A stretch of 64,000 nucleotides of DNA from Ophthalmolycus amberensis (lineage: Eukaryota; Chordata; Actinopteri; Perciformes; Zoarcidae): assembly GCA_024529925.1 (NCBI GenBank), contig JAFEUB010001421.1:843501-907500 (forward strand), in the 5' to 3' direction. The position numbers and the translations under genes were made by a program. Below the pieces are notes generated by a model. The model searched no databases, was not told the origin of the DNA, and was given only the letters and a program-made list of their open reading frames with translations. Position 1 is the stretch's first letter; each line of letters begins with the position of its first letter. Shown here piece after piece: positions 20,416-34,837 of this stretch.

Positions 20416-21688
20416 AAGACAACCCAAATACATCACGTTGTGTTAGGGTTGCAAGATGAAGTGTCAGGTGATCCCAAGCAGCAAAATGTCAAAAAAAGAA
20501 GGTTGCACAAGCATCACACACGAGGAAGAGGTATTTACAAATGAGTTTGTGTTTTAGTCCAGAATCTTTGGTAACCCTTTAAATGTATAAAATGAAGACA
20601 ATGAGCAAATATGTTATAAAGACATAGTTAGTGATACAAAACATACTTCATAGTGCACTTCAAAAATGTCGTGGTGTATGCTTACACATGCATTACATAA
20701 GTGTGTGTATGTAACTATTTATCGATTGTTCATATCAATAAAGAGAGAAGGTTTAAATGTTTATCACTATTATAAGGTACAGTAAATAAAAAATGAAATT
20801 ACTATGGCGATACTATTCTAATAAGGGCCACATTGTCATTATTTCATGATTACTGTTTTATCACTATATATATATTATTATTATATATATTTTTTATTTT
20901 TTATTTCTCCATGTTGAATTCATGCACAAAGTTATGAAGAGAGGACCAACAAGTATGATGTGAAATGAGTTGAAGCTACTCAGTCTGATCTCTGAGCTGA
21001 ACTCCCGTTGGCCGTTACCAGGATCACACACACATTTACATTGTTTTGGTGAGTGTTGGACCATTCCATGAGTGGAGCGACGACATCAAACCTGCTTTAA
21101 CAAATCTTCTCTGACTGCCCCTGAGTCACTGGCCAAGGCCAACGTCTGCATTCTGTCGGAGGATAATGTGAGCGACCACCGGGGCCCGAGCGCTGACTCA
21201 CACCAGTGGGCAGGACTCCACAGCCGGGCACAGCTCCAGAGTTAAAATACCCAGTGTGACCTCCCCCCCAGACATGTCCGAGTGAGAGATTATTCCAAGG
21301 AGGAGAATCAAGTTGGACAAGGCCATAACTTTCTTTGTGTAGTTGTCAAGAAAGATGACAGAGTTGTACGTGTGTTCCTGTTATTTCAAGGTTGGTCTTT
21401 CTGAGACAATATAAATGTTCTTCTATAAAGTATCTGGTGTAAATCTTTTTTTTACTTATTTTACTTCATCTAATCTTAAAATAAAATTCAAATTTTGTGT
21501 GCGCTACGCAGTCATGATTGTCTTTTTTTTGTAAATAATAGTTAAGCAATTTTTGTTGCAATATATTGTGTTCTAACAAGTATTTTCTGTGTACTCCACA
21601 CACACACTTAAGTAGTTATTGAAACCCAAATGACGATATTTTCTAATGAAAATATCGTTATTTTAAGAATGACGATATTTAGTTCTTG
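20416..21688. other. No gene recognised
   Basis: AT-rich, with a short TA run near 20864-20890. Nothing else identifiable. Confidence 0.45.
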
Positions 21689-22429
21689 CCCTAAACCAGG
21701 GGTGTCAAACATACGGCCCGCGGGCCGGATCCGGCCCGCCACGTCATTTTATGTGGCCCGCGAATCCGCCCAGCAAAAAAAATAAAAAAATTTCTTTAAA
21801 TTTTTTTTTTACAAAAATTAAAAGTTAGATGTGAAAATAAAAATATCCCCATGGTCGACATTATCAGATAGAAAGTCGAAGTCATGAGATAGCATGTTGT
21901 CTGTGTGCCGACATTAAAACTATCACAACAGGTGGACAGGAGATGCAACAACCCATAAAGAGGATTTCCAACAAGTGATCGTGCCTTTCTCAACATGTGT
22001 ACTTCTCTGTACTTGTAAACTCATGGACTTGTGAAACGTCATCAGTCTCAGCCCAAGTACTGTTCCAATTCAAAGTTCACATCGAGCCAAGCAGGGTCCT
22101 AATGCCCGGATGTGGCTCCGCCCATTTTACCAGGGATGCATCGGAGGTGACTTGTCTGTACTTGGGACAGCCAAATATTCCAGAATGCATGTTACACCAG
22201 CAACAGGAAACAATGGCGGAGGAGAAATCACACAACTGGAAGTTGAAACTTTCGAAATACTACTGTTAAGTCACAGAAAGTAATTTTAGGATGTTTTGAG
22301 GCGAGAAGTTAGTTGTTTAAGCATCAAATCTGTGGTCGGTTTGTCAAGATTCAGCCGATTTAAACATCTGCTCTGACGATTTCGGAGATGTGAGGTGTTG
22401 CTAGCGGGATCTGATCCACATACATATAT

Positions 22430-22436
22430 TTATTTA

Positions 22437-22476
<40 letters not shown>

Positions 22477-22560
22477 TAATTGTATGTATGTGTATATATA
22501 TATATATATATATATACATATATAATTGTATGTATGTATATATTTGTAAATAATAATATA
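22430..22560. repeat. TA/TG-type microsatellite inside the hAT
   Basis: Two blocks of (TA)n separated by GTATGTATGTG-type units. Reading frames across it (IYIYIY) are artefacts. Confidence 0.85.
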
Positions 22561-22707
22561 TCATTTTTGATTTTAAATGAAAACGAAAACAGCAGGGTTG
22601 TCATATTTAGTTTGATTGTAAAAATACTTTACAGAAAAAAACGGATTAAACTCATGAGACCAGCTGAGGTGGTGATGTCATCAAGTAAGCTGCTGTTCCA
22701 ATTGTCT

Positions 22708-22810
22708 GTAGGGCTGTAACAACGAATCGATAAAATCGATGAAAATCGATTATTAAAAGAGATGGCAACGAATTTCATTATCGATTCGTTGTGTCGCGCG
22801 ATTATTACGC
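22708..22810 (+). mobile_element. Fragment of a second hAT-like element, nested
   Basis: Starts TAGGGCTGTAACAACGAATC, followed by repeated ATCGAT motifs and an inverted return (ATTATCGATTCGTTG). This pattern is common at the ends of Ac-type hAT elements in fish (remembered). No matching right end or target duplication was found. Confidence 0.45.
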
Positions 22811-23157
22811 CACTCAATAAGTGTTTGAGTAGAAAAAAAAAAAGTTGAGTTGAGCCATTCGCGCCGCCGGTCTCGCCGGGGGCTATTTGTGTTCATTCGC
22901 ACTGGACACGCCGGAGAGGGGGCGTGGCTTATCGCCCTGAAAGCCGTTCAACTGTCCACCATTAACCATGGAAAAAATAACCTCTATTTCTGCTTGGTAC
23001 GTGTTGTGGAAGTCACAGATATCCCGGGAAACTAAACTAAATATGTTAGGAGTAGTTACATTTACACCATCTTACATTTACAACCGGCCCTTTGAGGGCG
23101 ACCGTGATGCTGATGTGGCCCCAGAGTGAAAATGCGTTTGACACCCCTGCCCTAAAC

Positions 23158-24113
23158 TAACTAAATTGTTTCCTGAAGTTTATTTATTTAAAAGACAATA
23201 TGAATTAGGGTTAGCTCTTCGTAAGATATCATTCAAACATCATCATGACAAACTAAGTCAAAATGTTGTCAACCCACCCAAACTGATTACAACCGACATA
23301 ATCCAGCCACACAGTTGCGAGGAAAATCACCGAATCTGGCTAAATTTCTTGGGAGTAACTTTCCGCACCAAATCCACCGATGTGCGGTGTCAACCAATCT
23401 GGGGCCACGAGGAAAAAACACACTTACTTCCGCCGTTTCCCTTTGAAAAGTTTGCCTTTTCGACTTTTTCATTGGTCGTCTCACGTTTCAGTGATCGAGA
23501 CTGATTAATGTTAGAGTAATGTTGGGGCTAGATATGTTCAGGGGAGACCCAGACCACTGGACTTTCGCTGCTGTAAACCTTCGGCAGCGAAGTCGCACCA
23601 AAAATGAACTGGATCCGGTTAACAATCAAAAAGTATTTAATAAACAAGAGAAGCTAGAACAGTTGCGAACTGAATTACTCTATCGATATCAATATGTCCC
23701 CAGGGCAGAGTTCTCACAAGGCCCACCTAATAGGCCAGCCCAGCTGGTCAACTACACAGAGTGGTAACGGTGCGAACTCTAGCCCAAACCCTCTGGAATG
23801 AGCCTGTATTTAAAAGTCTCTGTCCAAAAGTTTAAATGTCCAGTATCAGCCTCTGTGATTGGCCGAAATTCAATAGCCCCTCCTGGCTTCGGGCAGTTAT
23901 CATCTCATTGTTTGGTTGAAGTCGTCCGGACTCCTCCTCTGGTCCTGGTGGTCTCTGCAATGCCTATCTCGAAATCCCTGTCTGTCCCTTGGCTATTCTT
24001 CACAGTTTAATACATTCAATGATTGTCTTTTATGGCTTAACACTTCTATGATAAACATTGTGGAGAATTTCAGTATTAAACACATAAGTACGATTAAATA
24101 ACCCCCCTATTGA
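23158..24113. other. Unassigned, possibly old retroelement
   Basis: A run with an 82-codon open frame at 23519-23767 rich in charged residues, without any motif I recognise. The rest holds short frames only. I do not call a gene here. Confidence 0.35.
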
Positions 24114-24840
24114 TGAGTAGAAGTGTCACAATAATAATATGTTAGTCACAATATGTTTACAATATTCTTGCTTATAGAAGATATTATGTGTTACAGTATA
24201 TTAACTAATTGAATGTATTAAATCATAAAAGTATAGTCACTAAAGGTATTAAAACACTGTAAGAATAGTTTGAGGGTCAGACAGGGAAACTGGTGAGACA
24301 TGCAGCAAATGGAGGATGTGGTCAGTGGGGAGGACAAGCTGACCAGAGGCGGAGTCAAGAAATGTTTTGCAAGGAGCAAAGCTGTTTCGCTAAAGGATCG
24401 ATCCAGGGAGGGGACAGAATTCGAATGGAGCCAATCACTGATCAATGGAGGATCAGTCACACGTTTTATGACATATAAGAGACTGTTCTGGAGCGAATTC
24501 CTCAGACCACATCCGCTCTCGTTTTTCAGTACCTGAATTCAGACCTGTGAGTGAGATGCGTGCGTGTGGTCTCTGTTCTCGAGAACATTACTATTGATAG
24601 TTAATTCCGTTTGTAAGTGAACTTTGTGTAGTACATTAAATATTGTTTAATTTTGAAACCGGATCCAGTTCCGTTTTTCTGATGCGCGTGTGAAGCAGAA
24701 ATCTCCCTGCAGCCTGCCGAAGCCTCGCATCCTTCTGTTTAAACCCTAACAACATACTGTAACATATTATATACTCCATAAGTAAATATATTGTGACTTA
24801 ACATATTTTGACATTCTTATTATTGTGACACTTCTACTCA
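24114..24840. mobile_element. Long-TIR element with LTR-like core
   Basis: Both ends carry TGAGTAGAAGTGTCACAAT followed by about 75 bp of imperfect inverted match (left 24114-24210, right 24745-24840). Between them are CCAAT (24431-24435), TATAAGA (24474-24480) and ATTAAA (24635-24640) at spacings like a retroviral-type LTR. The core may be a solo LTR that landed in a fold-back element, or the element may carry its own promoter. No target duplication was identified for either. Confidence 0.5.
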
Positions 24841-27800
24841 CCACTTGGGGTGTTACTAATCATACTAATGTTTTTAATACTGAAATCCTCCACAGTAACA
24901 ACCGATATTTATACACACAACAATAAGAAAACAGATTTTTCATTATGTATTCCAGCGACCCTAATGTACCACACACCCCTGCCTCTTGCGCCACCATCAG
25001 GTCACTTCCCCCCCAATGCTAAGGTTTATGACTAAATACCTAAAAAAAACTAATCCCATCGTCTCAGCTGCAATTGTTGTGTTTAGTGCTAATCAGCAAA
25101 TGTTAGCATAACACACCAAGATAGTGACCATGGTAAACAAACCTGCTGAACACCAGCGTGTTAGCATGGCAACATTAGCATTTAGTTAAAAGCACAGCTG
25201 TGCCTAAACACAGCTTCACAGAGCTGCGAGCATGGATGTAGACTTTCAGTCTTAACCGCAGACACTACAGTACTCACTCATCCTGAGCAAACATAGTTAA
25301 ATGAACTGTTTAAGTAATCCTATTTGCTTTTATTTTCTTGTGACAGATGAGAGATGCGTTATAATTTGTCGTACCCAAACTGAAGGGACACACCTCAGGC
25401 CTGGTAGCCTTTACTCTCTTTCCCAAAGTGCCCAGCCGAGAGGTCTTCAGTCTTCCTGTTCCAATCTCCTGATATCATACAACTGTGGCAATTAATATCA
25501 GTTAATTTGATTGAGAGATTGGAATTCATAACTTGCCCTCACAAGGACAAGATGCGCTGACTTTATTTAGTCCGCATTGCTCATCTCGCCAACAAACCCT
25601 CTCCAGGAGATTTCTTTGGAGAGTTTGTGTTCCTTGCTTGAGACCGCATTCTCGGCCCCGTGGCGAGCAGAGGTCAACCGAATCCTGCAGAGTCGGACAG
25701 CGGCACAACAATAGCCTCAGCATCTCCGACCTGCTCTGTGACGATACTGGCGACCATCCCTCAGGCTCCATTATTTCCTGTAGAGGGAACAGATGGTCAG
25801 GGCTGAGGGGTACTCCATGACTACTTTTCCTTTCCTCTTTCGTAATTATGCCTTAAGGGGAACAACTCAAACGTGGCTCTCCAGTTCGCGGCTTTAGCTC
25901 CGAGCCTCTTTCTGAAGGAGGGAGGATGTCTTGGCACAGATTGTAGGGTCAGTGTGACAGAGAGACCTTCAGCCAAGCTGCATGGTTTGAGTAGATCAAA
26001 TCCCTGAGATGGGGCAAAGAGCAGAAAACGCATCGAATCTGGACTTGGAACATGAACCGAAAGTATTGTGTAGAATCACATGCATGACAAATTTGAGATA
26101 TATGCTCAAACTCTCCCAGCCATGGGAGCACACAGCGAGGCAGGGATAATGTTTCTTTAGAGTAATCAGACCACAATATGATGAATGGAATTCTATTTAG
26201 TTTCTCATTTTAAAAAACGTCACAATAGCAATAAAGGGCCACCAGAGTTGAAATGATTATCAGGGCATGAGAGAGGGGGAATAGTGTTAGAAAACAACTT
26301 CCTGTTATTGTTTCTGATGCTGACGCCTTAGTGTGTGACCTTTTTATTTTTCTGGGTTTTGAGAAATTAGAGCAGTTATTAAGGAACCGCCTCGGCACAG
26401 CAGCAAAGCGCACGCACACAGACACGTGGATTGTGTGTCTGGGTAAATTAGGAGGGGACCAGACAATAGCGAGCCGACTCGTTGCGACTCCACCAGAAGA
26501 AAGAGAACAAAATGTAATATGTGACCTCGAGTGTGCAAGCACTGTCTGAATTGGAGAAATGCAATTTGTCCAGGTTAAACCCTTCTCGCTACGTGACTAT
26601 TCGCACAATGCAGGGTTGAGGCGGCGGGGGGTGTGAGACAAGCCAAGCTCCTTATGCACACTCATGACTAGGTCACTATAGAATCTTGCAGCTTTATGAG
26701 GTGTCATTACTTAATGTTTTTTTAAATCTTCTTCTTTTCCATCATAGTACATTTTCTCATTGTGGCCAAGGGAAATGTAATTAGCTCTTTTCCCCCCCTT
26801 TCATCTGCTAGCCACACTCACTATCAGCAGGTCATTAACGGTCCAATCTCATCCGTTGCTGCCGACTCGTTTGCCTAATCTCGTTCTACGATGCAGCACA
26901 AAAAACAAGAAAAGGCTTTGGCAATTACATTTGCAACTCACACTCCTGTAATATCTCTGTTGTGCTGACCAGGCAGTGGGAATCGGGATGATGCTCGTTC
27001 AGCAACAGCATTGGGATTATTGATAGTGTTGAACAGTGTTTTCATTGAAAGTAGGAATCTAAATCAGCTCAACAGCATTACGAGACACGCACTATATGAA
27101 GTACAGCATACATATGTATGGCAAAGCAATATGCTGTGTAAAACACTTTCAATATGTTTATTTCTTTTTATGATTAATTTCATTCATCACGACACATGGC
27201 TACATCCATTTGCTAATATTCTGTTATATCTTGTTTTATCTGTAAAAGCAACAGTTTGTTGTTTTACAGTGGGGTAGGTTATATGTTGAACTAGACTTGC
27301 AACCCGCAGAGACTCCAGGAAGTTACTTGTCCTGGCCAAGAACTAGTCTGGTACAGAACCTCCAGTAACATGGCGAATTGTGCCATTTAACAATTTTGTA
27401 TCCATGCTGAGGTGGGAGCTTGACCAATAGGTGGGGGGGGGGGGATAAGAAAATAGCTCAGTTGCTTCATAAAAAAGATCTCGTTTTTATTGCATATAAA
27501 AGCAGATACGGAACACAGCCGATAAATATTAATGTAGTTTTTTTAATGAATTTATAGTTACAAAATAGTTATAAGCATTATATAAGCAATGACAAAAAAT
27601 GTCTTTGACGTGCAAAGGTGAAATACTTCAGCACCGGACAGCGCCCATGCAATAACATAACAAGTAGTGTGTTTATTCCATACAGATATTCAGACAACTG
27701 TTCATTGGTAATAATAATAACAAAATGAGTGTCATTTAATTGAGCGGGTTAACTGGGCAGATTTTACCAGAGCTGTGAAGGGCATTTCAATCGCATACAA

Positions 27801-28920
27801 ACGCATCCCAAATTACAAGTGACAGGAAAAAACAACTCATCTTCCTTGCAATGTTTGAGCAATGTTTAAACTGCAGATGTGTGTGTGTGTGTGTGTGTGA
27901 ATTTCACCTGGAGCTTTCACTAATTAATCTAGCCCATAATAGGCTGCATGCTGGTGGATTGTTTTACTGATTGGAAGGTTCAGACACCAGCGGTTAATTG
28001 GCTTTAACATGTTCTACTGACATCCACATCTCTTTTAACTCCCTAATTTAATTGTCAAGCCTAATGTAATTATCGCACGGACCCAATTATCGATCAGTTG
28101 CAGGTATGCTGACATTCAGGAGGATGGCCTTTTATGAGATGGGCAGAAATACCAGCTGCTCTTGTCTCAGCCTGTCTACACTCGAATAAAAAAGTAACAC
28201 AAGGATGGGATACATATTGTGAGAGCAGACAGGGTGCCCAGCATTGTGATGGGAACTAATTGGAGGTGACAGCAAGCTGATAGGCTGACATGATCCGGGT
28301 CGGGGTGTCACTGGGAATCCTCCATCATTGGCCACTGCTGTGTGTAAAACCGAACTTCCGGATCCGTGATGTCTTACTATGGCTTTGTAATTAGGACACA
28401 TCTTATTCTGTGCACACATTGTGATGTACAATGTCTTCTTTATTTCTTATAAACATTTGGAGTTTAGTTTCACAATTAGTTTTAAAACGAGTAGTTTTCA
28501 TCATTATTAGATTATTATTATGGGTTGGTAATTTGCTTCAAAAACTGATTTTGTTGTACTTGTTGAATGTCTCATTACATCTTAACAGCAATCCATGAAT
28601 CAAATGCTCTGGAAAAAGAAAGAAAAGTATCAGTTCTGCTGCCGGAGGACTGTGATAAGCCAGTCCAATGTTGGCTGTCAGTGTTTCTGACTTGTCGACT
28701 TTCTTTGCTAAATTGAACAATGTTTGGAGCTAGTGCTGTGACCTACTTTCATTGGAAAAGAGTTGGCAACACTGGGCTTGGTATTTCAGTTGCATCGTTT
28801 TAAAAATCAAGCATACTCTATCTCAGGATTTCCAACCCTAGCTTTAAACTGTATTTTAGGGCAAAGGGGACACTATTGAATTTGCCGCCTACAATAGTGC
28901 AAACAAACAATAGAAAGATG
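24841..28920. other. Mostly unassigned; one old dispersed repeat
   Basis: 25060-25260 contains the 'gctaatcagcaaatgttagcat ... acagagctgcgagcatgg' blocks of a repeat I recall as common in percomorph fish. A fragment of it recurs near 62590-62690. The stretch 27720-28110 (TAATTATCGCACGG, GCGGTTAATTGGC) looks like conserved non-coding DNA by composition only. A (TG)n run sits at 27880-27898. No gene is visible. Confidence 0.4.
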
Positions 28921-28944
28921 TAAATATATATATATATATATATT

Positions 28945-29055
28945 ACATGACAGTCGCTTTTATCCAAAGCAACTTACAATTCAGATTATAGCCGGGGATC
29001 GAACCGCTGATCCTCTGATTGAAGGACGGCCCTGCTCTCCACTTCGCCACAGTCG
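28945..29055 (+). repeat. Internally deleted teleost interspersed repeat
   Basis: The left block GACAGTCGCTTTTATCCAAA and right block GGGGATCGAACCGCTGATCC...CTCTCCACTTCGCCACAGTC are, as I recall, the two ends of a very common fish repeat. The middle is missing. The right block has a tRNA-like B-box resemblance (GATCGAACC). Confidence 0.6.
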
Positions 29056-29056
29056 A

Positions 29057-29895
<839 letters not shown>

Positions 29896-32800
29896 TGACC
29901 TTTGGTTATTCCATGACTCCATGCATTTAATAAGTTCCCTCAAATGTAGTGTGATCACATTGAGCGCTATACAGCAGTGCTTGGGAACAGAAAACCCCTT
30001 TGACAAGTTTCCACAATAGCCCATGTCATATTTAAGAGAATACTGCGCTGGGGAATATAGAGCTGAGGAACATTAGACCCTCGGAACATAGAACATAGAA
30101 CCCTTGGAGAGCACACAGTATGTAAAACCAGGGAACATAGGAGCCTTTGTCATTCTCCCATTATGTGCCGTATAAATCTGGGGAATATAGGACCCTGATC
30201 GGGTAACACTTCTAAAGCACTCACCAAACGAGAGAAAACATACCTCAAAGCCTGTTGCGCACCCTTTCACAAATGTCTTTCAACCCGGAAACAGTGGATT
30301 AAACGTGAACCAGATGTACGATTGTTGGGTGAACATTATTTCTAATCTATTGGTCTCCCAAACTCCACATTTGCATGATGTAATTAACCCATAGAGAGAA
30401 CTGGTCACTTAAGACTGTATAAGTCTTGTCCAATGATGAAAATGTTTGACATGTGGAAGCGATACCTCAAAGTTAGATATAGTGCATGCATGATTGAAGT
30501 TGTTGAAGGAGAAAGAAAAAAAATACAGTCACTAATTGTCTGTGTATCCCCGGTGAGCTGGTTATTAGTTTTCCCCTCTCATCCTTTCGACACATCTATC
30601 TCAATCAGCCGGCACGCTATGATGAATTGAATTGCAGGACAGAAATAGATGTGCAAACTTTCACAAGGCACGTCTGAGAACGGTGCGAAGGGGAGGAAGT
30701 CGCCGCGCGATGAACATGACAGGGTTGGAGGTAGGGAGCAGATTGATGCGGCACTCACTCTTTCCTACTGTTCATTAGCCGTTTCTGAACCGTAGGCTCT
30801 TAGTGCTTTTGGGGATAAGAGAGACACACCATCAATCATTTGCAGACTGTTAGGTTTAACCCGCGTCGTGCAATTATTCTTCCTACCACTTGGCTCAATT
30901 GTCTTGCTTTGCTTGATCGGTTGGAAAGCCTTTTAGCTCAGCTGCTAAAGGACTTATGTGGAGGATTTACATGTGTCTGTGTTAAAAGGGATCTCAAAGA
31001 TGCTCCCTGGCAGCACAGCGGACCGTTGCATATTTCCTCATTCCTCACCGCTTGAATCGATGTAAATCAATTCACCAGAGGGAATACACAGGAGAGGAAC
31101 TCTCAGGGAGAAGGGTTAAATCTACCACTTAGACCCATGTGGTGTGGGTGACAAACATCACAAACAAATGCTGCTAACCCTGTGAATCAGGCATCTTTTG
31201 TCCTGTCCAGCCGCTCAGAGTGGCCGCCGTGGGCTCAACAGGCAACCGACTCAGGGAGCTAATTAAAGGGCAATAAGGTGAAGTCTTACAATTTCTAATT
31301 GCCTCCCTGGGGCCTCAGGGCTATGAACTCAAAGAGGAGAGAAGGACATTTTAATTGGAGTTGTACACTGTATATAGAAAGACAGAAATAAAAAAAGGTA
31401 CTTCGAGGAAAATTTGCAGTTTGACTGTTAAAGTGTAAGTTGAAATTTAATGATTTGACACTAAGTTTAATGTGCGATAACTAAATCACAGAAACCTTGA
31501 ATCTCTCTGATAAGAATCTAAACAAAGGAAACTTTTTGGGAAAATATGAGACGATCAATATTCCTGTCTTATTGTGCTACATATGTCTGGAATACAAGAA
31601 ACAGCTAGTCTTCCTATGTATGGAGCTAACTAATTAGCACGTTCCACCTCGTTTTTTGAAACGTGTACCAGTCTTTATGCTAAGCTAAGCTAATCTGTTG
31701 CTGATGTATCTTCACGTTTAACGCTCACATGACTGAGGTATCAGTCTCACTCCATCAAGAAAGCCAATAGCGTATTTCCCAAAATCTCAAACAATAGCTT
31801 TAAAGTGTGGTTAGACTAAAGCTGCTCTTATTATTTTTGATCACAGTATTTTTTTATAAAATGAATTAAATGACTAGCTAATGTGAAAAGGCAGTTTCTG
31901 GCATTGATGTTCCCACAAAGAAATACCATTTAGATTCACTTTCAAGGCTTTCATAAGAATTGTTTTCCGCAGCATATTGTTTTTAGCAAAACCTAAAAAC
32001 TTCTCACTAACGTTACATTTCTACAAAGTTGACTTTCCAGTGAAGATAGTGGATAATTTAGCACCACAACAGCCAGATGTTTTTCTCAGGAGTTGATGGA
32101 GAGCTAACAGAGGGTGAATACGGGTCTTGTATTCATAAACACAAACACAGCTCCAAATGGATACTAATGTTGCCCCCCATAACTGCTGGATGTGTAAATA
32201 AGGGCCTCTTAACCTACCCTGACCCGCCAGATGGTTTGTTACACAGAAGCATCGGAGAAGCCGTTTTTGGAAACTGTTTGGGACAAGGAAAGACCGTTTC
32301 AAAAAAATACTTGGCAGGTGATGGGAACAACCATCTGTCAATCAAACTCGAGCCGAAGCCTATGGGTGAAAACAACTTTTTTTAATGAAGAAAAGCCTTG
32401 AGTGCCAGTTCTTTCAATGAAGAAACACACTCCATTTCTGATAGAACTGATGCTATTGTAGCTATGCTAATCTCCATAGTTGTTCATAGCAAACAGTCGC
32501 CTCTGTGTGTTGTCCCACACACCCTAAACCACGGCTGTAGCTGCCGGGAGCTCCTCGCGGGATGCTGATTGGTCCGTAGGATATGTGATCCCGCGGTTCT
32601 CCTGCTATCCCGGGAGTCCAGCTGTTGTGCAAGGGCCCACCTGTCGGCCTCAAGTGAAATGCAGAGTAGAGAAAAAACATTTTTGGGACGGTGTTGAAAG
32701 AAATGTTACAATGTTTTCAATCAGTGAACGTGATCTCAGTCGGAGTGTTTCTTTCTCCAATGCCTGCTGAGGGCTTCCTAGGGAGTAAAGTGCTTCGACT

Positions 32801-33401
32801 AAGTAATTGCGAAGAGGCTCCGACTCACTCTATTTGTGTTTGGCTGTGAACTGGGCAGTGTAGATGAGTGTTCTTGTAGCACTTGTGAATGTTGAGTGCA
32901 GAGATGGGCAAGGCGTTCATGGAACGTCAGGTATTTCAGTTTTACTCCACCGCGGAGGCTGCTTCTTTATTGAAACATCCATCCAACAGCTGATTTACAT
33001 ATTGATTGATATACAAAAAATTATTTAATGCAACTGGCCATCTGCAATGTGTGTAAATACTAAATATTAGGGTGACCATATTTTCAAATCCCCAAGTAGG
33101 GACTCTTTAAGGAGCAGTTTGTAGCATTTAGGGGGATCTCTTGGCAAGTTCAGTTGGTTGCAATCTGCAACCTCACCGCTAGATGCAGTTAAATCCGACA
33201 CACTGGCCCTTTAAGTGCACAGCAAGTTCCTGAGAGCGCACATGTGTTAACTTATGGGAGCACTATAGGCGTATTCAGCAGATGAAAAATGTGTCTCTCA
33301 AACTCCACCCAAACATAAATTGTACAATAACACTAGCAAACACAAAACACAAGGATTGCATTCCTGTGATATAATAATTGATTGTCAGATTCCTTTTATA
33401 A
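29896..33401. other. Unassigned with fragments of dispersed repeats
   Basis: 30060-30200 has several GGAACATAG / GGGAATATAG units. 31600-31800 (ACCAGTCTTTATGCTAAGC) and 33090-33215 (GTAGCATTTAGGG ... GCTAGATGCAG) match, by memory, widespread fish MITE-like repeats. 31180-31360 contains GCTAATTAAAGGGCAATAAG and looks like conserved non-coding DNA by composition only. No gene is seen. Confidence 0.4.
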
Positions 33402-33409
33402 CTAAACAC

Positions 33410-34779
33410 CAGTGGCGGGCCGTGCATTTTATACCTGGGCCTTCTGTGCTGTCCTACTACAGTTGAATTACCTCCTAATAACCTCATTTTGACGCATCAA
33501 TCCAGCAAACCTGCAGCGGATCCACGCATTCCACCACACAAGAGCACGAGCCATTCAAATATTATTCATAAAAACGACACGATAGACAAATGAACAGTAG
33601 TAACGTTACTATGTAAAACAACAACAACAACGCAGTTTGTCACTTTCCGAAACTTAAAGAGTTTAATCCCAGTACATCTTTTCAGTTCCAGTAACAAGTC
33701 CTTCTCGATTCATGGACGCCAGTGATGACAGTCGAGCCTCCCCAGTTGTATTTCGCCGGTCTGCTGCGGCAGGTTCGCAGCGGGGCCGGAATCGGACCGC
33801 ACGCCAGTTGTGGAGCTGCTTCCCTGCGAACGTGTTCGTTGAGTTGTAGATCCACTTGAGTCTCTCCAAAGGTTTTCAAATGCTATGGTGTCCTCAGGTT
33901 AGCGTAGCATAACTCCAAACACCAACAGCTCAGTTAAAATGAAACACATTCCCAGCCATACAATGTGCAACGCTTCTCCGACGCTGTCAGCAAGAAATAC
34001 CGTTCATACAAATCCTTTTCCTGGCTGAGTCAGGCTAGCTGTGGGGTTGACTGACCATTTCTTATGATGTCCAGCTTTTCCTGAAATGTCCTTTCTTGAG
34101 AAAGGCGTCAGTAACTCCGCCACTAAATCCGTTTCTCCTCCTTATTCAGCCATTGAGTGGTAAAAAAATAAATAAACTACACCAAGCAAAACCCTAAAAA
34201 TGTTATAATTTCTTCCATATCTTTCAATTTGAACTCTTACTCCTCCAACTAAGCTCTGCTGGCAAGTTAAGTTTCAGTTCACGATGTGCTCGCCCACTGA
34301 CCAATCACAGCGCACGCTGCACCTCATTGCAGCGCTGCACCTGGAAACTGAGCTGCCCGTTAATGCTGACGTACTTGTAGGCCAGCTAGCAGGCTCTGGC
34401 ATGTCAAAGAATACGCCCAACATGTCAAACTAAAGATGTGATTGGTTGAAGACTATGACAATCAACAATATCGTCCCCGTTCACTTAAACTGCACATGGA
34501 GCACTTGTGAGTCTGCAGGCCTCGGGCCTCTGTTCTTACCTAGAGACACAGAGGTGAGATCTGATTGGATAAAAGCTCTACTTAAAACAAGCTGCACTGG
34601 AAGCAGCGCAACAGAGGAAGACAGTAGCTGTGCAATGAGAAAATAAGATAATGGGGAAAATATTTTTATAAATTACAATACATGTAGTGTATTGAAGAAA
34701 AATTATAAAATAGATATAGCTTTGTGATTCTGTTTGGGCCAGCAGAGAAGGCCTTGAAGGCCCTGACGGCCCACCACTG
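33410..34779 (-). mobile_element. hAT deletion derivative (CAGTGGCGGGCCGTG family)
   Basis: Perfect 8-bp target duplication CTAAACAC (33402-33409 and 34780-34787). TIRs are CAGTGGCGGGCCGTGC and, inverted, CAGTGGTGGGCCGTCA. At about 33660-33770 the minus strand preserves a decayed piece of the hAT dimerisation exon (GGGGAGGCTCGACTGTC, AATCGAGAAGGAC) that is better preserved at 55586-55819. The element thus derives from a transposase-bearing relative and is now non-coding. Confidence 0.87.
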
Positions 34780-34837
34780 CTAAACACAAGGTCAGCATGC
34801 ACAAGCGCAGGCTGCCGGCTAAATGGCCGACGGTGAC

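Larger units (their letters stand above)
21697..23149 (+). mobile_element. Non-autonomous hAT with CAGGGGTGTCAAAC ends
   Basis: Perfect 8-bp target duplication CCCTAAAC (21689-21696 and 23150-23157). The 14-bp TIR CAGGGGTGTCAAAC is perfect at both ends, and subterminal sequence is rich in GGCCCG. Inside are a TA microsatellite (22430-22560) and a diverged fragment of another element with ATCGATTATT motifs (near 22708-22800). No transposase is left. Confidence 0.88.

Noticed and set aside
23519..23767. 82-codon frame with charged residues
   Set aside because: Considered as a retroviral remnant, but no motif could be matched.
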